A DNA stretch of 64,000 nucleotides from Pantoea eucalypti (GCF_009646115.1 NZ_CP045720.1:2108001-2172000), one strand, 5' to 3'. Numbered from the stretch's first letter, positions 1-8,417 are shown. Program-made: numbers and translations. The notes: generated from the sequence alone by a model not told the origin.

Positions 1-1379
1 GCTGGCGACAAGCCACAACAGTGCCGTCGCAAACCAGCCGACGATCCACGAGACATCATTACCGGCAAAAATCCAGGTCAGCGATCCGTGGTGCAGCGGA
101 TTATCGATAAACGGCAGTTGCACCAGCACCCCCAGAAAATAGACGGTAATACCGGCAAGGTTCCAGCGTCCATAGCGTCCGTCCGGCTGAGACAGCGCCG
201 GGACATCAACGCTGCCTTTGGTGATCAGATAAAAATCGGTCAGGCTGATCGCGCTCCAGGGCACAAAGAAAGCCAGCAAAAAGAGCAGGAAGTGCGTGAA
301 GGATTTCAGAAAGGCCGGTTCACTGAGGAGAGCAATAACGCAGGCCAGCGCCACCATCAGTACCACAAACAGTATGCGCCCGCCGCGACTCAGTGTGGTC
401 TGCTGACGGAAGCCAGAGACAATAGTGGTCAGTGACATAAAACTGCCGTACGCATTCAGCGTGGTAAAGGTGATTTTCCCAAAGCAAATGGCGAAATAAA
501 TCACCATAGCCATGGTTGTTGTGCTGCCCATACTCACGATGTAACCGACCTCATTGCCTGCAAACGCACTTCCGGCAATGGCCGCGACGATCACGCCCAG
601 CGTCATTGACGCCTGGGTGCCCAGTACGGTGCCCAAAAATACCGCGCTGAAGAGTTTCTTCGCAGAGACATCTGCTGGCAGGTAGCGCGAATAGTCCGAG
701 ACATAAGGACAGAAGGCAATCTGCCAGGAGGAAGAGAGAGAGACCGCCAGCAGAAAATTTGCCGGGGTAAAGTGCTGATTCTGCCACACGGCGGATAAAT
801 CATGCGTAGTGAACAGCGTGATAAACAGATAAGCAAAGGCTAACACGCCAATGACGCTCGCCACCTTCCCCAGTTGATGAATCACGCGATAGCCCAGCAC
901 CGCAATGATCACGATGAGGGTGCTGAACAGGATCATCCCGGTTGCATTGCTGACACCGACAAGTTTAGCCAGGGCCTGCCCCGCCAGGACCGTCCCGCTG
1001 GCTGAAAACCCCACATACATCATGCAGACCAGCACCAGAGGAATCACGGCACCGAAGACGCCAAACTGCATACGGCTGGTGATCATCTGCGGCAACCCAA
1101 GACGCGGACCCTGGATCGCATGCAACGACATGATCGCTGCACCCAGAATCTGTCCCACCAGTAAGCCGATTAGGGACCATATGACATCGCCGCCCAGTAC
1201 CACGGCCAGCGCACCCGTAACAATCGCGGTAATTTGCAGGTTGCCACCAAACCAGAGCGTGAACTGGCTAAAAGGATGACCATGCCGTTCACGCAATGGA
1301 TGTAATCAATAGAACGGGTTTCTGACAGGCGCGGTTTCTCTGCGCCTGAATAATCTGATACGGATGATTTGACCGACAT
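1..1379 (-). pseudogene. NCS1-family (CodB-like) permease, frameshifted and cut by the window edge
   Basis: The gene starts at 1379 and encodes about 27 residues (ending SIDYI), then loses its frame at about 1297-1299. There the template has two C's where three would restore the reading PLRERHGHPFSQFTLWFGGN. From that point one frame stays open to the window edge. It reads as a multi-spanning nucleobase:cation symporter-1 permease (SIDYIP, FTLWFGGNLQ, then hydrophobic helices and the segment PYVSDYSRYLP). Such proteins import cytosine, allantoin or related compounds through the inner membrane. After the shift there is no ATG near the true N-terminus and a stop lies just upstream in the open frame. 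The gene is therefore inactive unless the missing base is a sequencing error. The substrate cannot be told. Confidence 0.8.
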
Positions 1380-1449
1380 AGATTCCTCGCTGAAACGGTA
1401 AGAGACGCGTTAACGGAAAGCGTGATTTGCCCTATCCCTGGTTGCAATT

Positions 1450-1466
1450 ACATGTCTATACAATTA
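1450..1466. promoter_or_regulatory. Possible GntR-type operator upstream of the NCS1 permease
   Basis: On the minus strand the motif TTGTATAGACATGTAATT lies about 70 bases before the permease start. TGTATA-type sequences are bound by GntR/HutC-family repressors. The similarity is partial and no GntR gene is in the window, so this is a weak suggestion. Confidence 0.3.
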
Positions 1467-1615
1467 GCGAGAATGTCATGCACATCTGAAAGTTACAAGG
1501 CAACCTGTCATTGGAAAATGTGATGATATCGACAGGCTGATAACGCCGATCGGGATCGCGTGCGATGCCAGGTAGGTCAGGCTCAGCGTGCAGGGAGGAG
1601 GCGATACTCCGACGG

Positions 1616-2071
1616 TTAACCCTCAGCAACGACCCGCTGACGATGGCAGTCGGCGGGATCCAGTTTCTGCCCCTGAGACGAGTAAACTTCAAGACGCGGC
1701 AGCGGTTTGCCTTCCGCATTATCCAGCAACACCGAGTGGGTCTCGCCCTTTTCAAACAGATAGCGTTCGCCCCACTGGCGCATAGCCACCACCACCGGAA
1801 ACAGTGAACGGCCTCTTTCGGTCAGGACATATTCGCTGTAGGCGCTGCCATCCGAGGCCGGCGCAATCTCAAACACCCCAATCTCCACCAGCTGCTTCAG
1901 GCGCGACGCCAGGATATTTTTCGCCAGCCCTAAGTTGCGCTGGAAGTCACTGAATCTGCGGACGTCATCAAAGGCTTCACGCACGATCATCATGCACCAG
2001 CGCTCACCTATAGACTCCAGGGTTCTTGCAACCGGACACTCGCTGGTTCTCAGGGATTCCTGCTTAGCCAT
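1616..2071 (-). CDS. HxlR-family transcriptional regulator
   Basis: A 151-residue protein with the HxlR winged-helix signature: an early Cys in SECPVARTLESIGERW, then FSDFQRNLGLAKNILASRLKQLVEIGVF and VLTERGRSLFPVVVAMRQWGERY. HxlR proteins are small dimeric DNA-binding regulators that often answer reactive or aromatic compounds. The ATG at 2071 (MAKQESL) is preferred to one 21 codons upstream because a GAGAG ribosome site precedes it and family members start here. It diverges from the MFS exporter at 2200, with the usual layout of a regulator and its target. A target role is inferred, not shown. Confidence 0.88.
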   Translation of the reverse strand: MAKQESLRTSECPVARTLESIGERWCMMIVREAFDDVRRFSDFQRNLGLAKNILASRLKQLVEIGVFEIAPASDGSAYSEYVLTERGRSLFPVVVAMRQWGERYLFEKGETHSVLLDNAEGKPLPRLEVYSSQGQKLDPADCHRQRVVAEG

Positions 2072-2199
2072 TTTTATTCTCTCACTCTGCCTGTCTGATG
2101 AATCCAGCTTAGCCACCTTGAAAAGAAGTTGCAAAAAAAAACCAGCTCGATCAATGATAATGTCAATCCAGTTTCAAATAAAAACCAGAAGGCATAATT

Positions 2200-3402
2200 A
2201 TGACCACGACGACATGCAAGGCTCAGGAAGCCGATCCATCGCCCGCCGCGATGCCGGTGCTCTCGCCCCGGATGATCTTTTTGTTCTCACTCACCTCTGC
2301 GCTGGCGGTCGCCAATGTTTATTCGGCGCAGCCGTTGCTGGAATTGATAGCCACCAGCCTGCAGGTTTCTCCCGGCACCATTGGCACGGTGGTTACGGTC
2401 ACTCAGACCGGCTACGCCCTCGGATTACTCTTTCTGGTGCCGTTAGGCGACTGCATCAACCGCAAAAAACTGGTGCTCACCCAGCTGGTGCTTTCCGTGC
2501 TGGCGTTAACCGCCGCGGCTTTCGCGCCCGACCTGATGACGCTGCTCTGTGCGATGCTGCTGGTGGGGTTAATGGCGGTAGTCACGCAGCTGATGGTGGC
2601 CTGGGCCGCCATGCTGGCGTCACCCACGCAGCGTGGACAGGTGGTGGGTAGCGTGACCAGTGGCATCGTGATCGGCATTCTGCTGGCGCGCTTTATTTCC
2701 GGGATGATTGCCGATCTGGCGGGCTGGCGGGCGGTCTTTCTGACGGCCGCCTGCCTGTTACTGCTGATCTCGCTGGTACTGGTGCAAGTGCTGCCCGCCA
2801 CAACCGGCCAGCCGCAGCGCACCCCCTACACTCAGCTGTTACTGTCGGTTTTTCGGCTGTTCCGGACGGAACCGCTGTTGCGCAGGCGAGGCATCCTCGC
2901 GCTGCTGATTTTTGCGGCCTTTAGTATGCTCTGGTCTTCGATGGTACTGCCGCTGACGGACCTGTCGCTGACTCACACCGCGATTGGGATGTTCGGACTG
3001 GCGGGTCTGGCCGGGGCGCTGGCGGCCTCCAGAGCAGGCTCATGGGCTGACCAGGGACGGGGGCAGCAAGCCACCGGCTTCGCCCTGGTGCTGCTGACCT
3101 TCTCCTGGCTGCCGATAGCCGCGCTGCAAAGCTCGCTACTGCTGCTGATAGTCGGGGTGGTCCTGCTCGACTTCGCTATTCAGACGGTACATGTGATTAA
3201 TCAGAGCCTGCTGGTGGCTGCCCGGCCCGAGGCAGCCAGTCGTCTGGTCGGTGCCTATATGTGCTTTTACTCGCTGGGCAGTGCACTGGGCGCGATTGCA
3301 GCTACCCAGCTTTACGCCCACTGGGGATGGCAGGCGGTCTGCTATGCCGGGGCAACTGCCAGCGCCTCTGCCTTTCTCTGCTGGTACGGTATGCGTCACT
3401 AA
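2200..3402 (+). CDS. MFS transporter, YgaY/sugar-efflux-like
   Basis: A 400-residue inner-membrane protein with about 12 hydrophobic segments and major-facilitator features. The first helix pair contains NVYSAQPLLELIA and a TQTGYALGLLFLVPLGDCINRKKL loop (MFS motif A region). An AGAAGG ribosome site precedes the ATG. Relatives are proton-driven exporters of small molecules. It is transcribed divergently from the HxlR regulator and probably controlled by it. The substrate is unknown. Confidence 0.85.
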   Translation: MTTTTCKAQEADPSPAAMPVLSPRMIFLFSLTSALAVANVYSAQPLLELIATSLQVSPGTIGTVVTVTQTGYALGLLFLVPLGDCINRKKLVLTQLVLSVLALTAAAFAPDLMTLLCAMLLVGLMAVVTQLMVAWAAMLASPTQRGQVVGSVTSGIVIGILLARFISGMIADLAGWRAVFLTAACLLLLISLVLVQVLPATTGQPQRTPYTQLLLSVFRLFRTEPLLRRRGILALLIFAAFSMLWSSMVLPLTDLSLTHTAIGMFGLAGLAGALAASRAGSWADQGRGQQATGFALVLLTFSWLPIAALQSSLLLLIVGVVLLDFAIQTVHVINQSLLVAARPEAASRLVGAYMCFYSLGSALGAIAATQLYAHWGWQAVCYAGATASASAFLCWYGMRH

Positions 3403-3635
3403 TGACATTACCTCTGCAGGGCATTATTCCACTGATGGCTCGGTAAGACTCTCTGGTGTGGTGCGAGGGACAGACCGGCACAGCAGACCATTCAACAGCC
3501 TGGAAGTTATCATCCGTGACAGATATGCTTTGCGGTAAGCGACGCCAGTATTCAGAGTCTCAAGACTTCGCTATACAACGCGCGGCCGGTTCATATAGGT
3601 TATTTCTCACAGCCACCCTGTTCCAGGAGGAGCAC

Positions 3636-3902
3636 ATGCCGGAATATTGTTTTTTTAAGAATGGACGCCAGATTACCGTGCTGGAGAGAAGCGACAGCGC
3701 AGGCGCGGCTGAACTGTCTCAGCGCGGCTACGAGAAACAATTCGAAGAAGTGACCGCCCCTGATGAAAATCGTGCGCTGGCACGTTTTCATGACATTCAT
3801 AATGACGATCAGCAGCGTGCGAATGCATTTGCTCGCGGGGAAGTGTTTGCCATTTTGACCGTGGGACTGCTTAGCGTGGCGGGCTGGCTCATTTTTAAAT
3901 AG
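3636..3902 (+). CDS. Small membrane-anchored protein of unknown function
   Basis: An 88-residue protein starting MPEYCFFKNGRQITVLERSDS, with a soluble N-terminal domain and one C-terminal hydrophobic helix (AILTVGLLSVAGWLIF). A strong AGGAGG at 3625-3630 fixes the start at 3636; an upstream in-frame extension to 3456 lacks such a site and looks non-coding. I do not recognise the family. It may be a tail-anchored inner-membrane protein. Confidence 0.65.
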   Translation: MPEYCFFKNGRQITVLERSDSAGAAELSQRGYEKQFEEVTAPDENRALARFHDIHNDDQQRANAFARGEVFAILTVGLLSVAGWLIFK

Positions 3903-3938
3903 GCAGACGCGCCCTCAGTCAGCGGGATAATGAGCAAA

Positions 3939-4571
3939 TTAACTATCGTGCCGCTGGCAGAACGCGTCGATGTCGCCGTGCTGAAAGTCGGGCAGATTCG
4001 CCATCAATTTCTCCAGCGGCCAGTTCCACCAGGCAATGCGCTGAAGGCGGGCCGCAATCGCTGGGGTAAACCGCACCCGCAGTGGCCGGGCCGGCACACC
4101 GCCAACCACGCTGTAAGGCGCAACGTTTTTCGTCACGACGGCGCCCGCAGCCAGCACCGCACCATCTCCAATCGTAACGCCAGGCAGCACAATGACACCG
4201 TGACCGATCCAGACATCATTTCCGATCACTACACGGTCGGCGCGACGGGCGGCAAAGAAGCCCTGGTCCCGTCGGGCATCATGATGATAATACTCCGGGC
4301 AGTAGGTAAAGCGATGCTGAGAGGCGCGGTCCATGGGATGATTTGGCGCACCGATACGCACCTGATTGGCAATGGCGCAGAATCGCCCTACCTTGGTGTC
4401 GGCCAGGCAGCAGTGCTCGCCGACATAGGAGAAGTCACCCAGTTCGCTATATTCCAGTGAACTGTGCGCCAGGATCTCACACTGCTGACCCACGGTGGTT
4501 TCCCGCATCTTCACAGTGTCATCAATCCAGGTGTGCGCTAAACGGGCAGGTACATCGGCGGCAATGGACAT
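3939..4571 (-). CDS. Left-handed beta-helix (hexapeptide) acyltransferase, XAT/PhnO-cluster type
   Basis: A 210-residue protein with hexapeptide repeats running through the middle ([34 protein letters not shown], then [37 protein letters not shown]). It has the catalytic-type His in [10 protein letters not shown] and the [13 protein letters not shown]-cap. These are marks of xenobiotic acyltransferase (CatB-like) or phosphonate-cluster acetyltransferases. It would form a trimer and move an acyl group from CoA to a small hydroxyl or amine acceptor. A GGGAG site precedes the ATG. No neighbouring gene tells the acceptor. Confidence 0.82.
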   Translation of the reverse strand: MSIAADVPARLAHTWIDDTVKMRETTVGQQCEILAHSSLEYSELGDFSYVGEHCCLADTKVGRFCAIANQVRIGAPNHPMDRASQHRFTYCPEYYHHDARRDQGFFAARRADRVVIGNDVWIGHGVIVLPGVTIGDGAVLAAGAVVTKNVAPYSVVGGVPARPLRVRFTPAIAARLQRIAWWNWPLEKLMANLPDFQHGDIDAFCQRHDS

Positions 4572-4660
4572 ATTACTCCCGGTCTGGATAAGCAGCGCCC
4601 CGGCGGCCTGCTTTTTGCCTTACCACCTTACACAACGCCGATGACAGAGAATTGACAAAG

Positions 4661-4689
4661 AAAAAAGGCGGAGTGGTTAGCTCCGCCTT
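4661..4689 (-). terminator. Rho-independent terminator of the TisB-like gene
   Basis: Read leftward, a 9-bp stem (AAGGCGGAG with CTCCGCCTT, 7-base loop) is followed by a run of T's. It lies 15 bases past the stop codon of the 29-residue peptide gene and would end its mRNA. Confidence 0.85.
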
Positions 4690-4703
4690 GTTTCAAGTTC
4701 CGG

Positions 4704-4793
4704 TTAACCTGCGTGACCGGTCAGTTGCATAAGGGCAACGATGATCTGCAAGATGACCCGGATAAGATCCAGAATCAGCTTAGTCAGTTCCAT
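4704..4793 (-). CDS. TisB-like small hydrophobic peptide (candidate SOS-induced type I toxin)
   Basis: A 29-codon gene below the usual size cut-off. The peptide starts MELTKLILDLIRVILQ, is almost wholly hydrophobic with spaced K, D and R residues, and ends TGHAG. A strong purine-rich ribosome site (AAAGGAGAAGGAAAG) precedes the ATG at 4793. E. coli TisB is also 29 residues and similarly amphipathic; it inserts in the inner membrane and lowers the proton-motive force during the SOS response. Residue identity to TisB is low, so the call rests on length, composition and context: own terminator, long untranslated leader, LexA box upstream, and a divergent RNA with a segment antisense to the leader. 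Other possibilities are a DinQ- or ShoB-like peptide. The frame is open upstream to 4898 but that extension lacks a ribosome site. Confidence 0.75.
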   Translation of the reverse strand: MELTKLILDLIRVILQIIVALMQLTGHAG

Positions 4794-4876
4794 CACTTTC
4801 CTTCTCCTTTTACAGGAGCGCGCTGTTCGGCAAACCAGGGCTTTGACTCTACCCGCCGGGTGCCTAAGCACATCTT

Positions 4877-4893
4877 TGTGGAGAGGGCTGAGC
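4877..4893. promoter_or_regulatory. Leader segment complementary to the divergent small RNA
   Basis: The plus-strand sequence here (TGTGGAGAGGGCTGAGC) matches 16 of 17 bases at 5071-5087. The toxin mRNA, made from the other strand, therefore has a 17-nt site able to pair with the 5' end of the small RNA. The site is 84-100 bases upstream of the toxin ATG. In tisB the IstR-1 target also sits about 100 bases upstream of the toxin and is a ribosome standby site. Confidence 0.75.
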
Positions 4894-5005
4894 GGCACTC
4901 ATGGTTAAAGCCACAGGCCAGCACCACCTGATGCCTGCCGGGATTTTAAAACCGTGCCCCTGGGAGCGGCCAGTCGACAATGAGGCGATGCTCAACACTC
5001 AACAC

Positions 5006-5021
5006 CTGTATAAACATACAG
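5006..5021. promoter_or_regulatory. LexA box (SOS operator)
   Basis: CTGTATAAACATACAG fits the LexA consensus CTGT-N8-ACAG exactly, including the AT-rich centre. It lies about 210 bases upstream of the TisB-like start and 15 bases upstream of the -35 element of the divergent small RNA. It could control the leftward toxin transcript. Confidence 0.9.
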
Positions 5022-5035
5022 CATTTTGGCGAAAC

Positions 5036-5064
5036 TTGAAATCCTTAGCCGCACATTTTACAAT
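5036..5064 (+). promoter_or_regulatory. Sigma-70 promoter for the IstR-like RNA
   Basis: TTGAAA (5036-5041) and TACAAT (5059-5064) are separated by 17 bases, each 5 of 6 to consensus. Transcription would start near 5071. The promoter lies outside the LexA box, so it is probably constitutive, as reported for IstR-1. Confidence 0.78.
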
Positions 5065-5070
5065 CTTGTC

Positions 5071-5166
5071 TGTGGAGAGTGCTGAGCACCTCGTTCGCAG
5101 CGCGGTTACCAGCCGGGTAGCGAACAAAAAAATAAAGGATTTGGCGACATGCCAAATCCTTTTTTT
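5071..5166 (+). ncRNA. IstR-like antisense small RNA (candidate antitoxin)
   Basis: A predicted transcript of about 96 nt. It runs from the start point of the promoter at 5036-5064 to the U-run of a strong terminator. The first ~20 nt look unstructured and contain the segment complementary to the toxin leader. A middle hairpin can form from GTTCGC (5093-5098) with GCGAAC (5120-5125). An A-rich linker and the terminator hairpin follow. The order (single-stranded seed, hairpin, terminator hairpin) and the position divergent to a LexA-controlled hydrophobic peptide are those of IstR-1. Transcription and pairing are inferred from sequence only. Confidence 0.75.
5136..5166 (+). terminator. Terminator of the IstR-like RNA
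   Basis: AGGATTTGGC and GCCAAATCCT form a perfect 10-bp stem around a GACAT loop, followed by seven T's. An A-rich stretch before the stem gives a T-run on the other strand, so it may also stop leftward transcription. Confidence 0.9.
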
Positions 5167-5201
5167 ATGCCTGCTTCCTGCTTAAAAAAGCAGCACGGAA
5201 C

Positions 5202-6503
5202 TTACTTCGCGGCGCTGATTCGCCAGACGGTATTACCTGCATCGTCAGCAATCAGGACACCGCCCTGTTTGTCGCTGGCCAGACCCACCGGCAAACCGCG
5301 CACCTGCTTTTCGTCATCCGTCAGGAAGCCCGAGACCACCGTCTGCGGCTGCCCTACTGGCTTGCCATTCTCGAATTTCACCCACACCACTTTATAGCCA
5401 TTCAGCGGTGTCCGGTTCCAGCTGCCATGCTCACTGATAAACGCGCCACCACGGTATTGCGGCATGTTATCGGCGCCATAAAACAGCAGACCCAGCGGCG
5501 CGACATGTGAACTCAGGGCATAATCGGGCTTGATCGCTTTCTCTACCAGATCGGGGCGCTGCGGTTCGGCACGGGTATCCACATGCTGGCCATAGTAGCT
5601 GTAGGGCCAGCCGTAGAAGCCTTTATCCTGCACTGAGGTCATGTAATCAGGCACCAGATCGGAGCCGATTTCATCACGCTCATTGACTACAGCCCACAGC
5701 TTGCCGCTCTGCGGCTCCCACTGTAAGCCGGTTGGATTGCGCAGTCCGCTGGCGAAGATACGGCTGGCACCACTGGCTGCGTCCACCTCCAGCACCGCCG
5801 CACGACGATATTCGGCACCAATGCCGTTCTCGGTGACGTTACTGTTGGAGCCGACACCGACATAGAGCTTGCTGCCATCGGGGCTGGCTAACAGCGCCTT
5901 GGTCCAGTGGTGGTTAATCGGTCCACCCGGCAATTCTGTCACCTCTTCTGGTGCGGTGCGAATCTCCGTTTCCCCTTCGCGATAGGGGAATTTCACCAGG
6001 CTGTCAGCGTTCGCGACATAGAGCGTATTACCAATCAGCTGCATACCAAACGGCGAATGCAGATTTTCAATAAAGCGATGCTGCTCCCATTTACCGTTAA
6101 CATTGCGCAACAGCGTAATGCGATTGCCGCCTTCTCCCCCTTTGCCTGACGCTTTTTGCACAATGCCCATGATCAGCTGTTTAGGCCGTGTCGTTGGCTT
6201 CGGTGGTCCGTTGGATTCCGCCACCAGCACATCGTTATTTGGCAGCACATAGACCTGACGCGGATGCTGCAGATTCTCAGCAATTTTTTCAATCTTTAAC
6301 CCGTCAGCCACTTTTGGCATTTCACCCGCTTTCCAGGGCGTGCCTTCCGGCACCTGCATTGGCGGCATAAAGAAATTCTTCGCCTGCGGCAGTTCAGGGT
6401 TCGGTCCCGTCTGCTTTTGCGGATCGACCAGCGCACCCTCATCACAGCCTGCCAGCAAGGCGGTCAGGGTCAGCGCGAGCAGCGTTTTATGCGGTATGTT
6501 CAT
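5202..6503 (-). CDS. PQQ-dependent sorbosone dehydrogenase-type lipoprotein
   Basis: A 433-residue protein with a lipoprotein signal (LLALTLTALLAGC, lipobox Cys at residue 20). A beta-propeller of the L-sorbosone/glucose dehydrogenase family follows (LQHPRQVYVLPNNDVLVAE, LHSPFGMQLIGNTLYVANAD, FASGLRNPTGLQWEP, NERDEIG, GWPYSYYG, FISEHGSWNRTPLNGYKV). Family members oxidise sugars or aldoses in the periplasm with PQQ as cofactor; this one would be membrane-tethered. An AAGGAGGAG site precedes the ATG. The small membrane protein at 6516-6923 is 12 bases upstream and co-directional, so the two are probably one operon. PQQ could come from the pqq cluster in this window. The substrate is not known. 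Confidence 0.87.
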   Translation of the reverse strand: MNIPHKTLLALTLTALLAGCDEGALVDPQKQTGPNPELPQAKNFFMPPMQVPEGTPWKAGEMPKVADGLKIEKIAENLQHPRQVYVLPNNDVLVAESNGPPKPTTRPKQLIMGIVQKASGKGGEGGNRITLLRNVNGKWEQHRFIENLHSPFGMQLIGNTLYVANADSLVKFPYREGETEIRTAPEEVTELPGGPINHHWTKALLASPDGSKLYVGVGSNSNVTENGIGAEYRRAAVLEVDAASGASRIFASGLRNPTGLQWEPQSGKLWAVVNERDEIGSDLVPDYMTSVQDKGFYGWPYSYYGQHVDTRAEPQRPDLVEKAIKPDYALSSHVAPLGLLFYGADNMPQYRGGAFISEHGSWNRTPLNGYKVVWVKFENGKPVGQPQTVVSGFLTDDEKQVRGLPVGLASDKQGGVLIADDAGNTVWRISAAK

Positions 6504-6515
6504 GGTGGCTCCTCC

Positions 6516-6923
6516 TTAAGCGCTACGCTGACGTAACGCAAGTTGCACATTCGCCAGCAGCAGCAGTGCTACCACCAGCGTCGAAAGCGTCACACCCAGC
6601 GGGATCACAGCGGCGGCATCACGGCTGTGAATAAACGCATTGACGATAGCGATCGCAATCGCCACCAGCCAGAGCCAGAAATGGCCCTTTTCCGCACTGT
6701 CACTGCCACGAAACAGATAAACCAGCGCGATGAGTCGCGGCACAATCGCCAGTATCAGTCCCAGCGCAATCAGCCAGCTGGCGGCATCCGTCCAGAACTG
6801 TACAAAGGTCTGCATGTAGAGAATGTCGAACAGCCAGGCGGCGACAAAAAAGCCCAGCGGCACAGGCTCCAGCAAGGCATAAAGCGTCACGGCAAACGCC
6901 GATCTTCCCAGGGTATTGCGCAT
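6516..6923 (-). CDS. DUF2231-type four-helix membrane protein
   Basis: A 135-residue protein with four predicted membrane helices (LYALLEPVPLGFFVAAWLFDILY, AASWLIALGLILAIVPRLIALVYLF, FWLWLVAIAIAIVNAFIHSRD, VIPLGVTLSTLVVALLLLANVQL). It resembles the DUF2231 family, often found beside periplasmic oxidoreductases. The ATG at 6923 is chosen because GGAGAGAAAC precedes it; the ATG at 6935 has no site. It lies just upstream of the sorbosone dehydrogenase gene and may anchor it or pass electrons, which is inference. Confidence 0.75.
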   Translation of the reverse strand: MRNTLGRSAFAVTLYALLEPVPLGFFVAAWLFDILYMQTFVQFWTDAASWLIALGLILAIVPRLIALVYLFRGSDSAEKGHFWLWLVAIAIAIVNAFIHSRDAAAVIPLGVTLSTLVVALLLLANVQLALRQRSA

Positions 6924-7088
6924 GTTTCTCTCCATTTTTAACGTGAATGCGGATCGGGTCAGACGTCGCGCTGCTCAGAGCAACCGACGCCGCGCCTGTA
7001 AAAGATTAGTAAATCTGAAGAGAAACAGAGGGTTTATTCGAAGGGAATTGCAAATCAGGCGGATGACGTCCCTGTCATCGCCGGTCTG

Positions 7089-8204
7089 TCAGGACTTATC
7101 CGCGGGTAACGTGACCCAGTATCCTGGCTGGTAAGGCAGCGGCAGAAACTTCTCGTGGAAGGTGCGGAACGTGGCGTCCGGATCCAAATCAGCAAACAGA
7201 TCGGGGTGCAGCCATTTCGCCAGCGCCTGAATCGCCACAAACTGATACGGGCTATCATAAAACTGATGCCAGATGGCGTGGACGTTGCCGTTGTGCGCCA
7301 CCGGCAGAGTTTTGAAAGCATCGCGCATCATCAGCGCTTTCAGACGCGCCGTGGCTTCAGTGACGTTGGCACCCGGACCCACGCCGACCCATTTGCCCAC
7401 GGTATTGTAGTTCTTCCAGTTCGCGCCGGTCACCACCACCGCATCCGGCTGGCTGGCGATGATCTGCTCCGGGTTAACGGTGCCGAAGGTACCAGGAATC
7501 AGATCTTTAGCGATATTGCGACCGCCTGCTATCTCTACCATCTGACCAAAGTTCTCATTACCAAACGACATGCAGCACTCGTCGCTGTAGCCGCCTGCAC
7601 GGTCAATCATCACTTTCGGCCGGTAGCCGGTAAAGTTTTTCAGACGCGAGGTGACAAGGTCAATCTGCTGCTGGCGGAAGGTAATAATTTCCTGCGCCCG
7701 CTCTGGTTTATTCACCAGTTCGCCCATGATGCGGATACTTTTCTCCGCGTTCACCATCGGAGCTTCACGGAAATCGATAAACACAACAGGCACACCCACC
7801 GCCTGCAGTTTTTCAATCAGCTTGCCTTCATCGGTGGCAGCTTTGGATTCCAGATTCATCAGCACCAGATCGGGCTTCAGGGTTAACGCCTGTTCCACGT
7901 TGAAGGTGCCATCTTTTGCGCCACCAAAGGTCGGTAATTTTTTAATTTCCGGATAGCGTTTTTCATAAGCCTGATAACCGTCCCAGTCCGCTTTATGCAG
8001 GTCATCACGCCAGCCAATCACCCGCTTAAACGGCGCACCCGTATCAAACGCCGCCAGCAGATAGATCTGACGCCCTTCGCCCAGAATGATGCGTTTTGCC
8101 TCCTGCGGCACCTCGACCTGACGGCCTGCAACATCGGTAATCATTTTGGCCGAAGCCGTCCCGGCTAACGTCAACAGCCCCAGCGCTAAAAACCATTTTT
8201 TCAT
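7089..8204 (-). CDS. Periplasmic iron/siderophore-type ABC substrate-binding protein
   Basis: A protein of 371 residues with a cleavable signal (MKKWFLALGLLTLAGTASA) and a class III binding-protein fold of the FepB/BtuF/TroA type (DVAGRQVEVPQEAKRIILGEGRQ, EQALTLKPDLVLMN, GYSDECCMSFGNENFGQMVEIAGGRNIA, NPEQIIASQPDAVVVTGANW). Such proteins carry ferric siderophores, haem or cobalamin to an ABC importer. A Fur box lies just upstream, pointing to iron. The ATG at 8204 begins the signal peptide; a GTG five codons earlier is less likely. No permease or ATPase is adjacent, so it must share an importer encoded elsewhere. Confidence 0.88.
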   Translation of the reverse strand: MKKWFLALGLLTLAGTASAKMITDVAGRQVEVPQEAKRIILGEGRQIYLLAAFDTGAPFKRVIGWRDDLHKADWDGYQAYEKRYPEIKKLPTFGGAKDGTFNVEQALTLKPDLVLMNLESKAATDEGKLIEKLQAVGVPVVFIDFREAPMVNAEKSIRIMGELVNKPERAQEIITFRQQQIDLVTSRLKNFTGYRPKVMIDRAGGYSDECCMSFGNENFGQMVEIAGGRNIAKDLIPGTFGTVNPEQIIASQPDAVVVTGANWKNYNTVGKWVGVGPGANVTEATARLKALMMRDAFKTLPVAHNGNVHAIWHQFYDSPYQFVAIQALAKWLHPDLFADLDPDATFRTFHEKFLPLPYQPGYWVTLPADKS

Positions 8205-8223
8205 TGTAAAAACCCGCACAAAT

Positions 8224-8242
8224 GATAATGAGAATTATTAAT
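8224..8242. promoter_or_regulatory. Fur box
   Basis: GATAATGAGAATTATTAAT matches 15 of 19 positions of the Fur consensus GATAATGATAATCATTATC. It lies 20 bases upstream of the binding-protein start and should repress it when iron is plentiful. Confidence 0.85.
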
Positions 8243-8401
8243 GTAAAACGGCGTTACTATTACCTAAAACCGGGGTCAGGGGAAGTCATCCAAATAAATG
8301 TTTTTGCTGCGCGGCGTTAACAGGCTGAGAAGAGGGTAAACAATGCTCCCTCCGGGCACAAAAAAGCGCAGCGTGTCGCGGCTCACAAAACGCGCATCTT
8401 T

Positions 8402-8417
8402 CGTGAATATGCTCACA
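8402..8417. promoter_or_regulatory. CRP-binding site
   Basis: CGTGAATATGCTCACA matches the CRP core TGTGA-N6-TCACA at 9 of 10 positions. It lies about 140 bases upstream of the enolase-superfamily gene, with a KdgR-like box between. This suggests catabolite control of the 8556-14986 operon. Confidence 0.65.

Noticed and set aside
4704..4898. A 64-codon version of the TisB-like protein
   Set aside because: The extra N-terminal part has no ribosome site and is Arg/Cys-rich without similarity. The strong site at the inner ATG and the 29-residue length fit TisB better.
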